In this document: piece after piece, positions 19,334 through 31,762 of the stretch
Layout of the letters: each line of letters opens with the position of its first letter
How positions within the stretch are numbered: position 1 is the first letter of the stretch
Assembly: GCA_963768415.1 (NCBI GenBank)
Contig: CAVYHX010000014.1
Span: 11,671-75,670 of the forward strand
Source of the DNA: CAVYHX01 sp963768415
Lineage (GTDB): Bacteria > Pseudomonadota > Gammaproteobacteria > UBA9214
Direction: 5' to 3'
DNA length: 64,000 bases
Made by a program: the position numbers and the translations under genes
Notes under the pieces: generated by a model
Databases searched by the model: none
Told to the model about the DNA's origin: nothing
What the model saw: the letters and a program-made list of their open reading frames with translations, nothing else

Positions 19334-19684
19334 TCAATGCATGGTCTGGTTGGCCCCGAAGGCGGCGTGAAACCTGATATGCGCCGGTTCGGTCAATGCG
19401 CCGCGGGCGAACACTACCAGCAAGCCCTTGTCCGCCCGGCAAACGGCAATGACTTCCGAGTCCCCGTCCGTGTAGGAAATCACGTGATTCAGCTCCATGA
19501 CCGGCACATCGGCCGTCGCCAGCTGCTGCAGAATACCAATCGACAGCGCGCGACACTCCGCCTGGGACACCGCGATGTCAAAATCCTTTAACACGGTATT
19601 GGGCCCGGCAACTGCAGGGCATGACACAACCAGCAGCAGGCAACGGCGCAGCCAGGCGGGAATTCCGGGCCTGGTACGGCGCAT
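19334..19684 (-). CDS. Small secreted protein of unknown function
   Basis: A 116-aa protein between glmM and tpiA. It begins with a basic stretch (MRRTRPGIPAWLRR) and a hydrophobic core CLLLVVSCPAVAG, which reads as a signal peptide with a likely cleavage after AVAG. The mature part contains two cysteines (AECRAL and AVCRADKG), which could form a disulfide. I recognise no family. It has the same orientation as its neighbours, 50 bp after glmM. The coding pattern looks real, but confidence is moderate. Confidence 0.55.
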   Translation of the reverse strand: MRRTRPGIPAWLRRCLLLVVSCPAVAGPNTVLKDFDIAVSQAECRALSIGILQQLATADVPVMELNHVISYTDGDSEVIAVCRADKGLLVVFARGALTEPAHIRFHAAFGANQTMH

Positions 19685-19734
19685 CACGCTGACTCGAAGG
19701 CGAATATCACGGCATGCAGACAGTCAGGCCTGCA

Positions 19735-21069
19735 TCAGACTGCAGCCGCGACAGCCGCGGCCAGATGACCGGCTTCCTCGATCACCTGCTTTTCATCCTC
19801 ACCCTCGACCATGACGCGCACCACCGGCTCGGTGCCGGAGGGGCGCAACAGCACCCGTCCCTTGCCGGCCAGGCGACTCTCGACCGACTTCACCGCCTGC
19901 TGCACGGAAGGATCGTCATCCAGGTTGACCTTGCGCGTCAGGGGCACATTGATCATACGCTGGGGATACTTTCTCATGCCGGCCTTCAATTCATGCAGTG
20001 ACTTGCCGCTCTGGACCATGGCGGCAAGTATCTGCAATGCAGAAACAATGCCGTCACCCGTCGTGGTACGGTCCAGGCAAATGATATGACCGGATGATTC
20101 ACCACCAAGAATGCCGTCATGCGCTTTCAGCTGCTCCAGTACATAACGGTCACCGACACTGGCACGCTCAAAGCCGATATCATTTGACCGCAGGGCATGT
20201 TCCAGGCCGAGATTACTCATCAGCGTGCCTACCACCCTGCCATTCAGCGTGCCCTGCTGCTTGCGCGACAGCGCGATAATAAACAGCAGTTCATCGCCGT
20301 CGACCAGCTCACCCAGGTGGTCCACCATGATAATCCGGTCGCCGTCACCATCCAGCGCGATACCTATATCTGCATGCTGATCCAGCACGGTGCGCCGTAA
20401 CAGCCCGGTGTGGGTGGAGCCGCAGTCACGGTTGATATTCAGACCATCGGGCTCGTTGCCAATGGCAATGACTTCGGCTCCCAGCTCATCGAATACGCTG
20501 GGTGCGACATGGTAAGTCGCGCCATTGGCGCAATCGACCACGATCTTCAGGGTTTTCAGGGTCAGGCTGAGCGGGATCGTGCTCTTGCAGAATTCAATAT
20601 AGCGACCGCCCGCATCATCGACACGCTCGGCCTTGCCCAGTTCCGCGGAAGCCACGGTGACCATGGGCTGGTCCAGTTCGGCCTCGATTGCCAGTTCGAT
20701 TGCCTCCGGCAGCTTGGTCCCCTCACCGGAGAAGAACTTGATACCGTTGTCGGCAAAGGCGTTGTGTGATGCGCTGATCACAATGCCGGCATCGGCATGC
20801 AGGGTGCGGGTAAGGTAGGCGATCGCCGGGGTCGGCATGGGACCGAGCAAACGGATATCGACACCCGCAGCCGACAGGCCCGCCTCCAGCGCCGATTCGA
20901 ACATATAGCCCGAAATGCGGGTGTCCTTGCCGATAATGACGAGATTGCCGCCGGCAGAGCTGAGCACGCGACCGGCGGCCCAGCCGAGCTTCAGCATAAA
21001 TTCGGCAGTGATCGGGTGTTCCCCGACCCGGCCGCGAATACCATCTGTTCCGAAATATTTTTTGGACAC
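19735..21069 (-). CDS. glmM: Phosphoglucosamine mutase
   Basis: It converts glucosamine 6-phosphate to glucosamine 1-phosphate for UDP-GlcNAc, peptidoglycan and LPS. It has 444 aa, a typical length. The N-terminus is MSKKYFGTDGIRGRVGEHPI. The phosphoserine loop is GIVISASHNAFADNG, with the catalytic Ser at 101. The metal loop ALDGDGDRIIMVD and the phosphate-binding LLRPSGTEPVVRVMVEG are intact. It follows folP, as in the ftsH-folP-glmM cluster of E. coli. Confidence 0.97.
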   Translation of the reverse strand: MSKKYFGTDGIRGRVGEHPITAEFMLKLGWAAGRVLSSAGGNLVIIGKDTRISGYMFESALEAGLSAAGVDIRLLGPMPTPAIAYLTRTLHADAGIVISASHNAFADNGIKFFSGEGTKLPEAIELAIEAELDQPMVTVASAELGKAERVDDAGGRYIEFCKSTIPLSLTLKTLKIVVDCANGATYHVAPSVFDELGAEVIAIGNEPDGLNINRDCGSTHTGLLRRTVLDQHADIGIALDGDGDRIIMVDHLGELVDGDELLFIIALSRKQQGTLNGRVVGTLMSNLGLEHALRSNDIGFERASVGDRYVLEQLKAHDGILGGESSGHIICLDRTTTGDGIVSALQILAAMVQSGKSLHELKAGMRKYPQRMINVPLTRKVNLDDDPSVQQAVKSVESRLAGKGRVLLRPSGTEPVVRVMVEGEDEKQVIEEAGHLAAAVAAAV

Positions 21070-21178
21070 GATTACCTCTTTACCGGCCTGAATGACAGAT
21101 ACCAGCCGGTACTTTCACCGCAGTGCGAGGCGTTCGGTCTGGATACCCGGGGTAAGTCTGGTTTACTTCATCCATCTT

Positions 21179-21207
21179 GTCACTGCGAGCACAGCGAAGC
21201 AATGACG
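21179..21207. repeat. Fragment of a dispersed CACTGCGAGC / AATGACG palindromic repeat
   Basis: TGTCACTGCGAGCACAGCGA followed by AGCAATGACG resembles the left arm of the element at 25592-25765 (CGTCATTGCGAGCACAGCGA, AGCAATC). It lies in the gap between folP and glmM. It is probably a decayed copy of the same dispersed repeat. Confidence 0.5.
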
Positions 21208-21213
21208 GGTTAA

Positions 21214-22072
21214 TCAGTGCTTCCCGCAACTCACCGATTCCGCGCCGACGTCCCTGACTGCCTGACACATACACACGGCCTCACGGGTTGCGCGCACATC
21301 ATGGCAGCGCACGATAGCCGCCCCCTGCCACACAGCCAGTACCGCGAGGGCGATGCCCGGGTACAGTCTGTCATCGACATCGAGACCAAGAACTTTACCG
21401 ATCAGCGACTTGCGTGACAGGCCCACCAGCACCGGGTAACCTTCCGCAACCAGCCGGTGCAGGTGTCGCAGTAACAGCAGATTGTGCTCCACCGTCTTGC
21501 CGAACCCGAAACCCGGATCCAGGATAATCTGTGCGGGGTCGATACCGGCCCCGGTACACGCCGCGGCGCGCTCCACCAGAAAGCGTCTCACTTCAGCGAC
21601 GACATCAGCGATATTCCGGATTAACCTGCATGTCTTCGGGGGTGCCCTGCATGTGCATGAGGCACACCGGCACCCCCAGGCTTGCCGCCACCTCCAGTGC
21701 GCCGGGCGCCTGCAGTGCATGGACATCATTGATCAACCCGGCACCGGCAGCGACAGCCGCCTGCATGACTTCGGGTTTGCGGGTATCGATGGAAACCGGT
21801 ACCGGAATGGTCTGCACCAGCGCGTCGATGACCGGCAGGACACGGTGCAATTCTTCGGCAACCGGTACGTGTGCTGCGCCCGGCCGGGTGGATTCACCGC
21901 CCACATCGATGATGGCGGCGCCCTCCTCAACCATGCTGCGGGCACGGGCAACGGCTTTTTCAACAGGCAAAAAATCACCCCCGTCCGAAAAGGAGTCGGG
22001 GGTGATGTTCAAAACACCCATGATGGCGGGTTGACCCAGGTCCAGTGGCTTACCGGCACAGTCCAGGATCAT
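21214..22072 (-). CDS. folP: Dihydropteroate synthase, interrupted by an apparent +1 frameshift
   Basis: It joins 6-hydroxymethyl-dihydropterin pyrophosphate with p-aminobenzoate in folate synthesis. The first part (22072 to a TGA at 21605-21607) has MGVLNITPDSFSDGGDF, IIDVGGESTRPGA, VSIDTRKPEV, LINDVHALQ and CLMHMQGTPEDMQVNPEY. The rest continues one base out of frame as DVVAEVRRFL, then ILDPGFGFGKT, LVGLSRKSLIG and a C-terminal VRCHDVRATREA. Removing one base near 21610 gives a 285-aa protein, normal for FolP. The break is probably an inserted base. A +1 slip at CGC-TGA would also give a good protein. It lies between ftsH and glmM. Confidence 0.88.
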
Positions 22073-22127
22073 GGCTGCTGTCAGCGCCGTTTCCGTAGCC
22101 GCAAGGTCCTGTCAGGCGCCGGCTATC

Positions 22128-24053
22128 CTAATGCTGACCAGCCGGACCACCGATCTTGGTATCCGATTTACTGTCCGTGTCCTTGGGAGCGGCCGAATCA
22201 CCCGAGCTGGCGGTCGGCTCGGTATCATCCCAGTCCTGTGGCGGGCGCGGCGGTTTGCCTGCCATGATATCGTCGATCTGGTGGCTGTCGATGGTCTCGT
22301 ACTTCATCAGGGCATCGGCCATCAGGTGCAACTTGTCGATGTTTTCCTTGAGGATCTCTTCCGCACGCGCATAGGCGCGGTCGATGATCTGCCGGATTTC
22401 CTTATCGATATCGTGGGCGGTTTCATCCGAGACCGCCTTGTGCTGCGCAACAGAATGGCCCAGGAAGACCTCTTCCTGTTCGTCACTGTAGGTCAATGGC
22501 CCCAGCTTTTCGGAAAGCCCCCACTTGGTCACCATGTTGCGCGCCAGTTCGGTACTGCGCATGATGTCGTTGGACGCGCCGGTTGTCACCTTGTCCGGAC
22601 CAAAGACCAGCTCTTCGGCGATACGCCCGCCGAACAGGCTGCAAATCTGGCTCTCCAGGAATTCCTTGCTGTGGCTGTAACGGTCAGCCTCCGGCAGGAA
22701 CATGGTGATGCCCAGGGCACGTCCACGCGGAATGATCGAGACTTTGTAGACCGGGTCATGTGACGGCATACTCCGGCCGACGATGGCATGTCCGGCTTCA
22801 TGATAGGCGGTGAGTTTCTTTTCGTCCTCGCTCATGACCATGGAGCGCCGCTCGGTGCCCATCATGATCTTGTCCTTGGCTTTCTCCAGGTCTTCCATCT
22901 CGACCAGACGCTTGTTTGCACGGGCGGCAAACAGGGCGGCCTCGTTGACCAGGTTGGCCAGGTCCGCGCCGGAGAATCCCGGGGTACCGCGCGCGATGAT
23001 GCTGGCCTGGGCATTATCGGCCATCGGCACCTTGCGCATATGGACCTTCAGAATCTGTTCGCGACCGCGCACATCCGGCAACGGCACCACGACCTGGCGG
23101 TCAAAACGGCCCGGCCGCAGCAGCGCCGGGTCCAGCACATCCGGCCGGTTGGTGGCCGCGATGACGATGACACCTTCATTGCCCTCGAATCCGTCCATTT
23201 CGACCAGCAGCTGATTCAGGGTCTGCTCGCGTTCGTCATGACCACCGCCGAGTCCGGCGCCACGGTGGCGGCCGACGGCGTCGATCTCGTCAATGAAGAT
23301 AATGCAGGGGGCGTGCTTCTTGGCCTGTTCGAACATATCGCGGACGCGGGATGCGCCGACACCGACGAACATCTCGACGAAATCCGAACCCGATATCGTA
23401 AAGAAAGGCACCTTGGCTTCCCCGGCAATGGCCTTGGCCAGCAAGGTCTTGCCGGTACCCGGAGAACCGACCATGAGCACACCGCTGGGGATTTTGCCGC
23501 CGAGACGCTGGAACTTGGTCGGGTCCCGCAGAAATTCAACCAGTTCGGCGACTTCTTCCTTGGCTTCCTCGACACCGGCAACATCGGCGAAGGTCAGCTT
23601 CACCTGGTCCTCGCCCAGCATGCGCGCCTTGCTTTTGCCGAATGACATGGCGCCACGGCCGCCGGCGCCGCCCTGCATCTGGCGCATGAAGAATATCCAT
23701 ACACCGATCAGCAACAGCATCGGGAACCAGGAAATAAAGATCTGCATCAGCAGGGATTGCTGACCCGGCGACTTGACCTTCACCTCGACATTGTTATTCA
23801 GCAGGTCATCGACCATTTTCGGGTCATCGGGCGGTGTTTGCGTCAGGAAGCGACTGCCATCACTGCGCGTACCTTCCACGGTATGGTCTTCAATCTCCAC
23901 CCGCTGCACCTGGCCCTGCTGGACCTCGGTAATGAATTCCGAATAGGAAATCGTCTGGGTACTGGATGTGGTGGGACCGAAATTATTGAACACCGACATC
24001 AATACGACTGCGATGACAATCCAGAGAATTATATTTTTTGCCAAATCGTTCAA
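22128..24053 (-). CDS. ftsH: ATP-dependent zinc metalloprotease FtsH
   Basis: A membrane-anchored AAA+ protease that degrades misfolded membrane proteins and regulators such as LpxC and sigma-32 in E. coli. It has 641 aa. Two helices (about 5-24 and 102-123) bracket the periplasmic domain. Walker A is GSPGTGKT at 196-203, Walker B is IIFIDEIDAVG, the second region of homology is ATNRPDVLDPALLRPGRFDR, and the zinc site is H418-E-A-G-H422. The acidic/Ser C-terminal tail is typical. It lies between rlmE and folP. Confidence 0.98.
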   Translation of the reverse strand: MNDLAKNIILWIVIAVVLMSVFNNFGPTTSSTQTISYSEFITEVQQGQVQRVEIEDHTVEGTRSDGSRFLTQTPPDDPKMVDDLLNNNVEVKVKSPGQQSLLMQIFISWFPMLLLIGVWIFFMRQMQGGAGGRGAMSFGKSKARMLGEDQVKLTFADVAGVEEAKEEVAELVEFLRDPTKFQRLGGKIPSGVLMVGSPGTGKTLLAKAIAGEAKVPFFTISGSDFVEMFVGVGASRVRDMFEQAKKHAPCIIFIDEIDAVGRHRGAGLGGGHDEREQTLNQLLVEMDGFEGNEGVIVIAATNRPDVLDPALLRPGRFDRQVVVPLPDVRGREQILKVHMRKVPMADNAQASIIARGTPGFSGADLANLVNEAALFAARANKRLVEMEDLEKAKDKIMMGTERRSMVMSEDEKKLTAYHEAGHAIVGRSMPSHDPVYKVSIIPRGRALGITMFLPEADRYSHSKEFLESQICSLFGGRIAEELVFGPDKVTTGASNDIMRSTELARNMVTKWGLSEKLGPLTYSDEQEEVFLGHSVAQHKAVSDETAHDIDKEIRQIIDRAYARAEEILKENIDKLHLMADALMKYETIDSHQIDDIMAGKPPRPPQDWDDTEPTASSGDSAAPKDTDSKSDTKIGGPAGQH

Positions 24054-24136
24054 ACCGGCTACCTCGATTTACAACTGTTGAGTGTCATGCAGCTACAGAC
24101 AGGCTCTTCGGCATAAAAAAAGCATGTCTTTAATTA

Positions 24137-24769
24137 TTATGACACATTCGCCTTGCGGCGGCCCTGTGCCAGTACATACACCTCACGACTGCGCGGACGC
24201 GAGGCTTTGGGTTTACGTATCAAGACCTTGCGGTACTGACTGCGCAGATCCCGGATGAGGATATCAAAACCTTCACCCTGAAATGCCTTGAACAGAAAAT
24301 CACCACCGTCCACCAGTACTTTGGCGGCAAAATCAGCCGCAAGTTCCACCAGATACATGCTGCGGGGCTGATCGACTGCGTCCATGCCACTGATATTGGG
24401 GGCCATATCGGACATTACAAGGTCCACACTCGAACTATCGAGATTTTCCATTGTTAAATCAACGACTTTTTGCTCGGTGAAATCGCCCTGCAGGAAATCG
24501 ACCCCGGGGAGATCTGCCATGGGCAGGATATCCAGTGCCATGATGCGGCCCCGGTCCCGCAACTGCTGCGCCGCATACTGCGACCAGCCGCCCGGCGCTG
24601 CACCCAGGTCGACGACCGTCATACCGGGCTTCAGGATATGGTACTTGCGCTGAATCTCTTCGAGCTTGTACACCGCACGCGAGCGATATCCCTCGCGCTG
24701 GGCGCGTTTGACGTACTCATCGTCAAAATGCGATTTCAGCCAGCGCTTGCTGCTCTTTGATCTGGCCAT
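24137..24769 (-). CDS. rlmE: 23S rRNA 2'-O-ribose U2552 methyltransferase RlmE
   Basis: The heat-shock methyltransferase (FtsJ/RrmJ) of the large subunit, 210 aa. The K-D-K-E catalytic framework is recognisable. The N-terminal helix is RSRAVYKLEEIQRKY, the SAM motif is VVDLGAAPGGWSQYA (about residues 52-66), and DLVMSDMAPNISGMD carries the catalytic Asp. The C-terminus is RKPKASRPRSREVYVLAQG. It is the first gene of the rlmE-ftsH-folP-glmM unit and is divergent from yhbY. Confidence 0.97.
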   Translation of the reverse strand: MARSKSSKRWLKSHFDDEYVKRAQREGYRSRAVYKLEEIQRKYHILKPGMTVVDLGAAPGGWSQYAAQQLRDRGRIMALDILPMADLPGVDFLQGDFTEQKVVDLTMENLDSSSVDLVMSDMAPNISGMDAVDQPRSMYLVELAADFAAKVLVDGGDFLFKAFQGEGFDILIRDLRSQYRKVLIRKPKASRPRSREVYVLAQGRRKANVS

Positions 24770-24837
24770 ATCGCGGCGTCCACCCCTGTCTGTCCGTACT
24801 CACAATTCCGTATAATGACAACTGTTCACAGGAAATT

Positions 24838-25116
24838 ATGACCATGTCCCTGCCAGAAACACAAAAACGCGAACTGCGTGGCCGCGGTCACAGCCTCAAA
24901 CCGGTTGTCACCATCGGCAACGCCGGCCTGAATAAGTCAGTACTGCGCGAACTGGACCTCTCGCTGGAACACCATGAATTGATGAAAATCCGCGTCACCG
25001 GAGCGGACCGTGAAGCGCGCAAGCACATTATCGAGCAGGTCTGCGCCAACTGCCATGCCGCGCTGATTCAGGCGGTCGGCCATATTGCCCTGATTTATCG
25101 TGAACGCAAGGACTGA
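24838..25116 (+). CDS. yhbY: RNA-binding protein YhbY (CRM domain)
   Basis: A small CRM-domain protein that binds ribosomal precursor RNA, about 92 aa from ATG 24838. CAGGAAATT just upstream can serve as a ribosome site. A second ATG at 24844 is equally possible. The CRM motif GNAGLNKSVLRELDLSLEHH and the KIRV strand are clear. Divergence from rlmE-ftsH is the arrangement known in E. coli. The 3' end overlaps the convergent DUF4149 gene by about 22 bp. Confidence 0.92.
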   Translation: MTMSLPETQKRELRGRGHSLKPVVTIGNAGLNKSVLRELDLSLEHHELMKIRVTGADREARKHIIEQVCANCHAALIQAVGHIALIYRERKD

Positions 25117-25541
25117 CTCGCGACGACCAGATACAAACCCAGTAAACAGTTCATCAGAAACAGGATACTGGCGACACCATGCAGCTGCCCGAAACGGGCG
25201 TCCCCGGACAGTCCTTCTGCACGCAGCTGCGCAAGCATCGGAGCAAGCAAAAACTCTCCGGCCAGTACGATCAGCAGCATGAGACAAATAACCACCGGGC
25301 GCCAGCCCATGCTCCCGCCCGCCCGCCTGCCGATCCAGTACAGCAACAGCAGCAGGCTGCCGCAGAGCAGGCCGGCGTAATTCATTACGGTAAATATATG
25401 ACCGGCCAGTGTCCCGGCCAGCGCGCGATCATCCAGTGTCGCAAACAGCATCGGGGCAACGATAAATCCGCTTGTCCACAGGCCGCCGACCCAGAAGGTC
25501 AGCAGTACGCGTTCGGCTGCGCATGAGAATTTAGCGGGCAT
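25095..25541 (-). CDS. DUF4149 membrane protein
   Basis: A 148-aa protein with four predicted hydrophobic helices, near residues 10-30, 47-68, 80-103 and 122-143. The motif FWVGGLWTSGFIVAPMLFAT at the N-terminus and FGQLHGVASILFLMN near the C-terminus fit the DUF4149/TMEM205-like family. Function is unknown. It lies downstream of greA in the same orientation, separated by a palindromic repeat, and its 3' end overlaps yhbY. Confidence 0.75.
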   Translation of the reverse strand: MPAKFSCAAERVLLTFWVGGLWTSGFIVAPMLFATLDDRALAGTLAGHIFTVMNYAGLLCGSLLLLLYWIGRRAGGSMGWRPVVICLMLLIVLAGEFLLAPMLAQLRAEGLSGDARFGQLHGVASILFLMNCLLGLYLVVASQSLRSR

Positions 25542-25591
25542 GTTGCAATGTTAAAGGCGCTTTTTTATCCCGGAGAAACCCCGGAATTCTC

Positions 25592-25765
25592 CGTCATTGC
25601 GAGCACAGCGAAGCAATCTCCAGGCACTCGATAATACTTTATGAGATTGCCGCGCTGGCCGCTCCCGGCATGGCCCAGGCCAGCTTCTCGACCGGTTCCC
25701 GGTCTCACCTTCTCCATGCCTCCCACGGCACTTGTACTTCCATATACATCGCGCTCGCAATGACG
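25592..25765. repeat. Palindromic element with 13-bp terminal inverted repeats
   Basis: CGTCATTGCGAGC at 25592-25604 returns as GCTCGCAATGACG at 25753-25765. Inside, AAGCAATCTC and GAGATTGC also pair. This matches the CGTCATTGCGAG-type repeat dispersed in many proteobacterial genomes, a MITE- or BIME-like non-coding element. It fills the gap between greA and the DUF4149 gene. No coding sequence is seen inside. Confidence 0.75.
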
Positions 25766-25769
25766 AACA

Positions 25770-26246
25770 CTAGATGTAAAGAACCTCGATGATCTCCAGA
25801 CTGCGTTCGCCGCCGGGGACCTGCACACTGACCACATCGCCTTCGACGCGGGTAATCAGTGCCCGCGCGATCGGCGAGTTGATAGAGATCCTGCCAACCT
25901 TGATATCGGCTTCGTCCTCACCGACGATCTGGTAGGTAATGGTTTCTTCGGTATCTTCATCCATCAGTTCGACCGTGCAGCCGAATACGACCTTGCCATT
26001 CGCATCCAGCGCAGTGACATCGACAATATGGGCATGACTCAATTTGCCCTCGATATCCTTGATCCGGCCCTCGGCAAAACTCTGCTGCTCGCGCGCAGCA
26101 TGGTATTCCGCGTTTTCCTTCAAGTCCCCGTGCGCACGCGCCTCGGCTATCGCCTGGATAATGCGTGGACGATCGACTGTCTTCAAACGCACCAGTTCCG
26201 CGCGCAGTTTTTCAACGCCACTCGACGGTAATGGGTACTTTTGTCG

Positions 26247-26250
<4 letters not shown>
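25770..26250 (-). CDS. greA: Transcription elongation factor GreA, apparent frameshift near codon 10
   Basis: GreA stimulates RNA cleavage by backtracked RNA polymerase. The main frame gives RLKTVDRPRIIQAIAEARAH, then GDLKENAEYHAAREQQ (coiled-coil tip with the acidic residues) and the C-terminal domain with ISINSPIARALI. The N-terminus (MTTKVPITVE) is present from an ATG at 26250 but in another frame. Removing one base at about 26220 joins it as MTTKVPITVEGVEKLRAEL, a family-typical start and a 159-aa protein. The ATG overlaps the repaired carB stop (ATGA). An inserted base is the likely cause. Confidence 0.9.
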
Positions 26251-29469
<3,219 letters not shown>

Positions 29470-29607
29470 AGTATCGATCAGCCGCTGACGGCAACGGGAC
29501 AATAGCGCGGCATCATGTCCGGCACCGGTCCTGTATGCGCCGGGTCGCTCGTAACGGGCAGTGAATACGTGGTCATTACATCTATATCCTGCCCTGTGTG
29601 AGCGCGC

Positions 29608-30744
29608 TCAATTACGCTTTTCCATCAGCTCGATGAACCGGTCGAACAGGTGTGCGACATCATGGGGGCCGGGGCTGGCTTCCGGATGACCCTGAAAACT
29701 GAATGCCGGACAGTCGCTGCGCACCACGCCCTGCAGTGATCCATCGAAGAGTGAACGATGTGTTGCCACGAGATTATCCGGGAGACTCTCTTCGGCCACC
29801 GCAAAACCGTGGTTCTGGCTGGTAATCATGACCTGTTTTCCGGACAGGTCCTGCACCGGGTGATTGGCACCGTGATGCCCGAATTTCATCTTGACTGTCT
29901 GTGCACCGCTGGCCAGCGCGAGTAGCTGGTGCCCGAGGCAGATGCCGAAGACCGGGATTTGCGTAGCCAGGAGTTCCCGAATAGCCGCAATGGCATAATC
30001 ACACGGCTCCGGGTCACCGGGCCCGTTGGAGAGGAATATCCCGTCCGGCTGCAGCGCCAGCACCTCACCCGCCGGGGTCATGGCCGGTACCACCGTCAAC
30101 CGGCAACCACGGTCAACCAGCATGCGCAGGATGTTGCGCTTTACACCAAAGTCGTAGGCCACCACGTGATGGGTAAATGCCTCCACCGGCAGCTGCTCCG
30201 GCAACCCGTCTGCCAGCGACCAGGTGCCCTGCCGCCACGTGTACGTCGCCGTGGTAGTGACCTCCCTGGCCAGGTCCATGCCTTTCAATCCGGGGAACGC
30301 CCGTGCCATTTCCAGCGCGGCGGCCGGATCGACAGCTTCCCCGGCCACCAGGCAACCACTCTGGGCACCCTTTTCCCGCAGGATGCGCGTCAGGCGGCGG
30401 GTATCGATATCAGCGATGCCAATCACATTGCGCTGCACCAGATAGTCTTCCAGCGCAGCATGGCTGCGCCAGTTGCTGACCCGCAGCGGCAGATCGCGGA
30501 TGACCAGGCCGGCACAATGAATGTCAGCGGCTTCATCATCTTCCGGGTTGGTACCCACATTGCCGATGTGGGGATAAGTGAGGGTGACGATCTGGCGTGC
30601 GTACGAGGGGTCGGTGAGGATCTCCTGATAACCCGTCATGGCGGTATTGAATACCACCTCTCCGCTGATATGACCTTCAGCACCAATAGAAACGCCCCGG
30701 AACAGACTTCCGTCTTGCAAAGCCAACAGGGCCGGTTTCCTCAA
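29608..30744 (-). CDS. carA: Carbamoyl-phosphate synthase small subunit (glutaminase)
   Basis: It hydrolyses glutamine and channels ammonia to CarB. It has 378 aa. The N-terminal domain has GEVVFNTAMTGYQEILTDPS. The class I amidotransferase domain has the nucleophile motif PVFGICLGHQLLALA and the His/Glu part FSFQGHPEASPGPHD. It is 138 bp upstream of carB, with nothing recognisable in that gap. A strong hairpin lies in its leader. Confidence 0.96.
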   Translation of the reverse strand: MRKPALLALQDGSLFRGVSIGAEGHISGEVVFNTAMTGYQEILTDPSYARQIVTLTYPHIGNVGTNPEDDEAADIHCAGLVIRDLPLRVSNWRSHAALEDYLVQRNVIGIADIDTRRLTRILREKGAQSGCLVAGEAVDPAAALEMARAFPGLKGMDLAREVTTTATYTWRQGTWSLADGLPEQLPVEAFTHHVVAYDFGVKRNILRMLVDRGCRLTVVPAMTPAGEVLALQPDGIFLSNGPGDPEPCDYAIAAIRELLATQIPVFGICLGHQLLALASGAQTVKMKFGHHGANHPVQDLSGKQVMITSQNHGFAVAEESLPDNLVATHRSLFDGSLQGVVRSDCPAFSFQGHPEASPGPHDVAHLFDRFIELMEKRN

Positions 30745-30770
30745 GAAGACCTCCGCGTCTGGACGTACAA

Positions 30771-30802
30771 AACGGGAGGGTCCCCGGCGGAATCCTCCCG
30801 TT
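30771..30802 (-). promoter_or_regulatory. Hairpin in the carA leader (attenuator or terminator candidate)
   Basis: On the minus strand AACGGGAGG and CCTCCCGTT form a perfect 9-bp stem around a 14-nt loop, followed by TTTGT. It lies 27-58 nt upstream of the carA ATG and about 120 nt past dapB. It could terminate dapB transcripts or attenuate carAB. The short T-run makes it a weak terminator. Confidence 0.6.
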
Positions 30803-30919
30803 CTGGATACTGCAATGAACTGCCTGAAATCGTGCCGGAATTGTACTGGATCCGGACGGGGGCTGTCTATGCGTGACGCATGAGCTGACTGCTTGTACGT
30901 CTATTTAAAAATTTTATGA

Positions 30920-31725
30920 CTACCTCAGACCCAGCACATCCTGCATATCAAACAGGCCGCGCTTGTGCGTCGTAATCCAGGCGGCCGCCCGGGCGGCGCC
31001 CCTGGCAAAGGTCATGCGGCTGCTGGCCTTGTGGGTAATCTCGACCCGTTCACCCTACGGCGGCAAACAGCACCGTGTGATCACCGACTATGTCCCCCGC
31101 ACGGATGGTCTCGAAACCAATGGTCTTGCGGTCGCGTTCACCGGTACTGCCCCTCGCGGCCGTACACGGCACAGGTCTTCAGGTCACGTCCCAGGGCAGC
31201 AGCGACGACCTCGCCCATGCGCAGCGCGGTACCGGACGGGGCATCCACCTTGTGCCGGTGGTGCGCCTCGATGATTTCGATATCCACCTCATCACCGAGT
31301 ACGCGGGCAGCCATATCCAGCAGTTTGAGACACAGATTGACTCCCACACTCATATTCGGTGCAAACACGATGCCGATGTCGGTCGCGGCAGCGGCTATCA
31401 GCGCGCGCTGTGCATCACTGAATCCCGTGGTGCCGATCACTATATTGCGTCCAGCCGCACGGCATACCTCGAGGTTCGCCAGGGTCACTTCAGGCCGGGT
31501 GAAATCGATGAGCACGTCGAACGCGCCGCTGACAGCGGCCAGGTCGGCACCCACAGGCACATCCAGCCGCCCCACACCGGCCAGCTCGCCCGCATCACTC
31601 CCGAGCAGACTGCTGTCCGGATGTTCCAGCGCGACCGATACCGACAGTCCCGCGGCCTGCTGGCAGGCCTCGATCAGGTTGCGCCCCATACGGCCGGCGG
31701 CACCGGTGATAGCAATTCGTGTCAT
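30920..31725 (-). CDS. dapB: 4-Hydroxy-tetrahydrodipicolinate reductase, two apparent single-base insertions
   Basis: It reduces hydroxy-tetrahydrodipicolinate in the lysine/diaminopimelate pathway. From MTRIAITGAAGRMGRNLIEA the first part includes the NAD(P)H fold, IGTTGFSDAQ, FAPNMSVGVNL, EIIEAHHRHKVDAPSGTAL and AVYGREGQ, then hits TGA at 31138. Removing one base at about 31146 gives GREGQTGERDRKTIGFETIR and FAAVG. Removing one G at 31053-31055 then gives ERVEITHKASSRMTF to FDMQDVLGLR and a stop at 30920-30922. The repaired protein has 267 aa, normal for DapB. It is upstream of carAB-greA. Confidence 0.9.
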
Positions 31726-31762
31726 GGTTGTTAATTGATCCCTGGAAACGTGCGTTATATCA

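Noticed and set aside
31040..31150. Programmed +1 frameshifting in dapB, because TGA follows CGG and GGG at the two breaks
   Set aside because: A slip at the first TGA would give GREGQYRERD and lose the conserved Thr-Gly. Removing the extra base upstream restores GREGQTGERD exactly. The indel is therefore before the stop, not at it.
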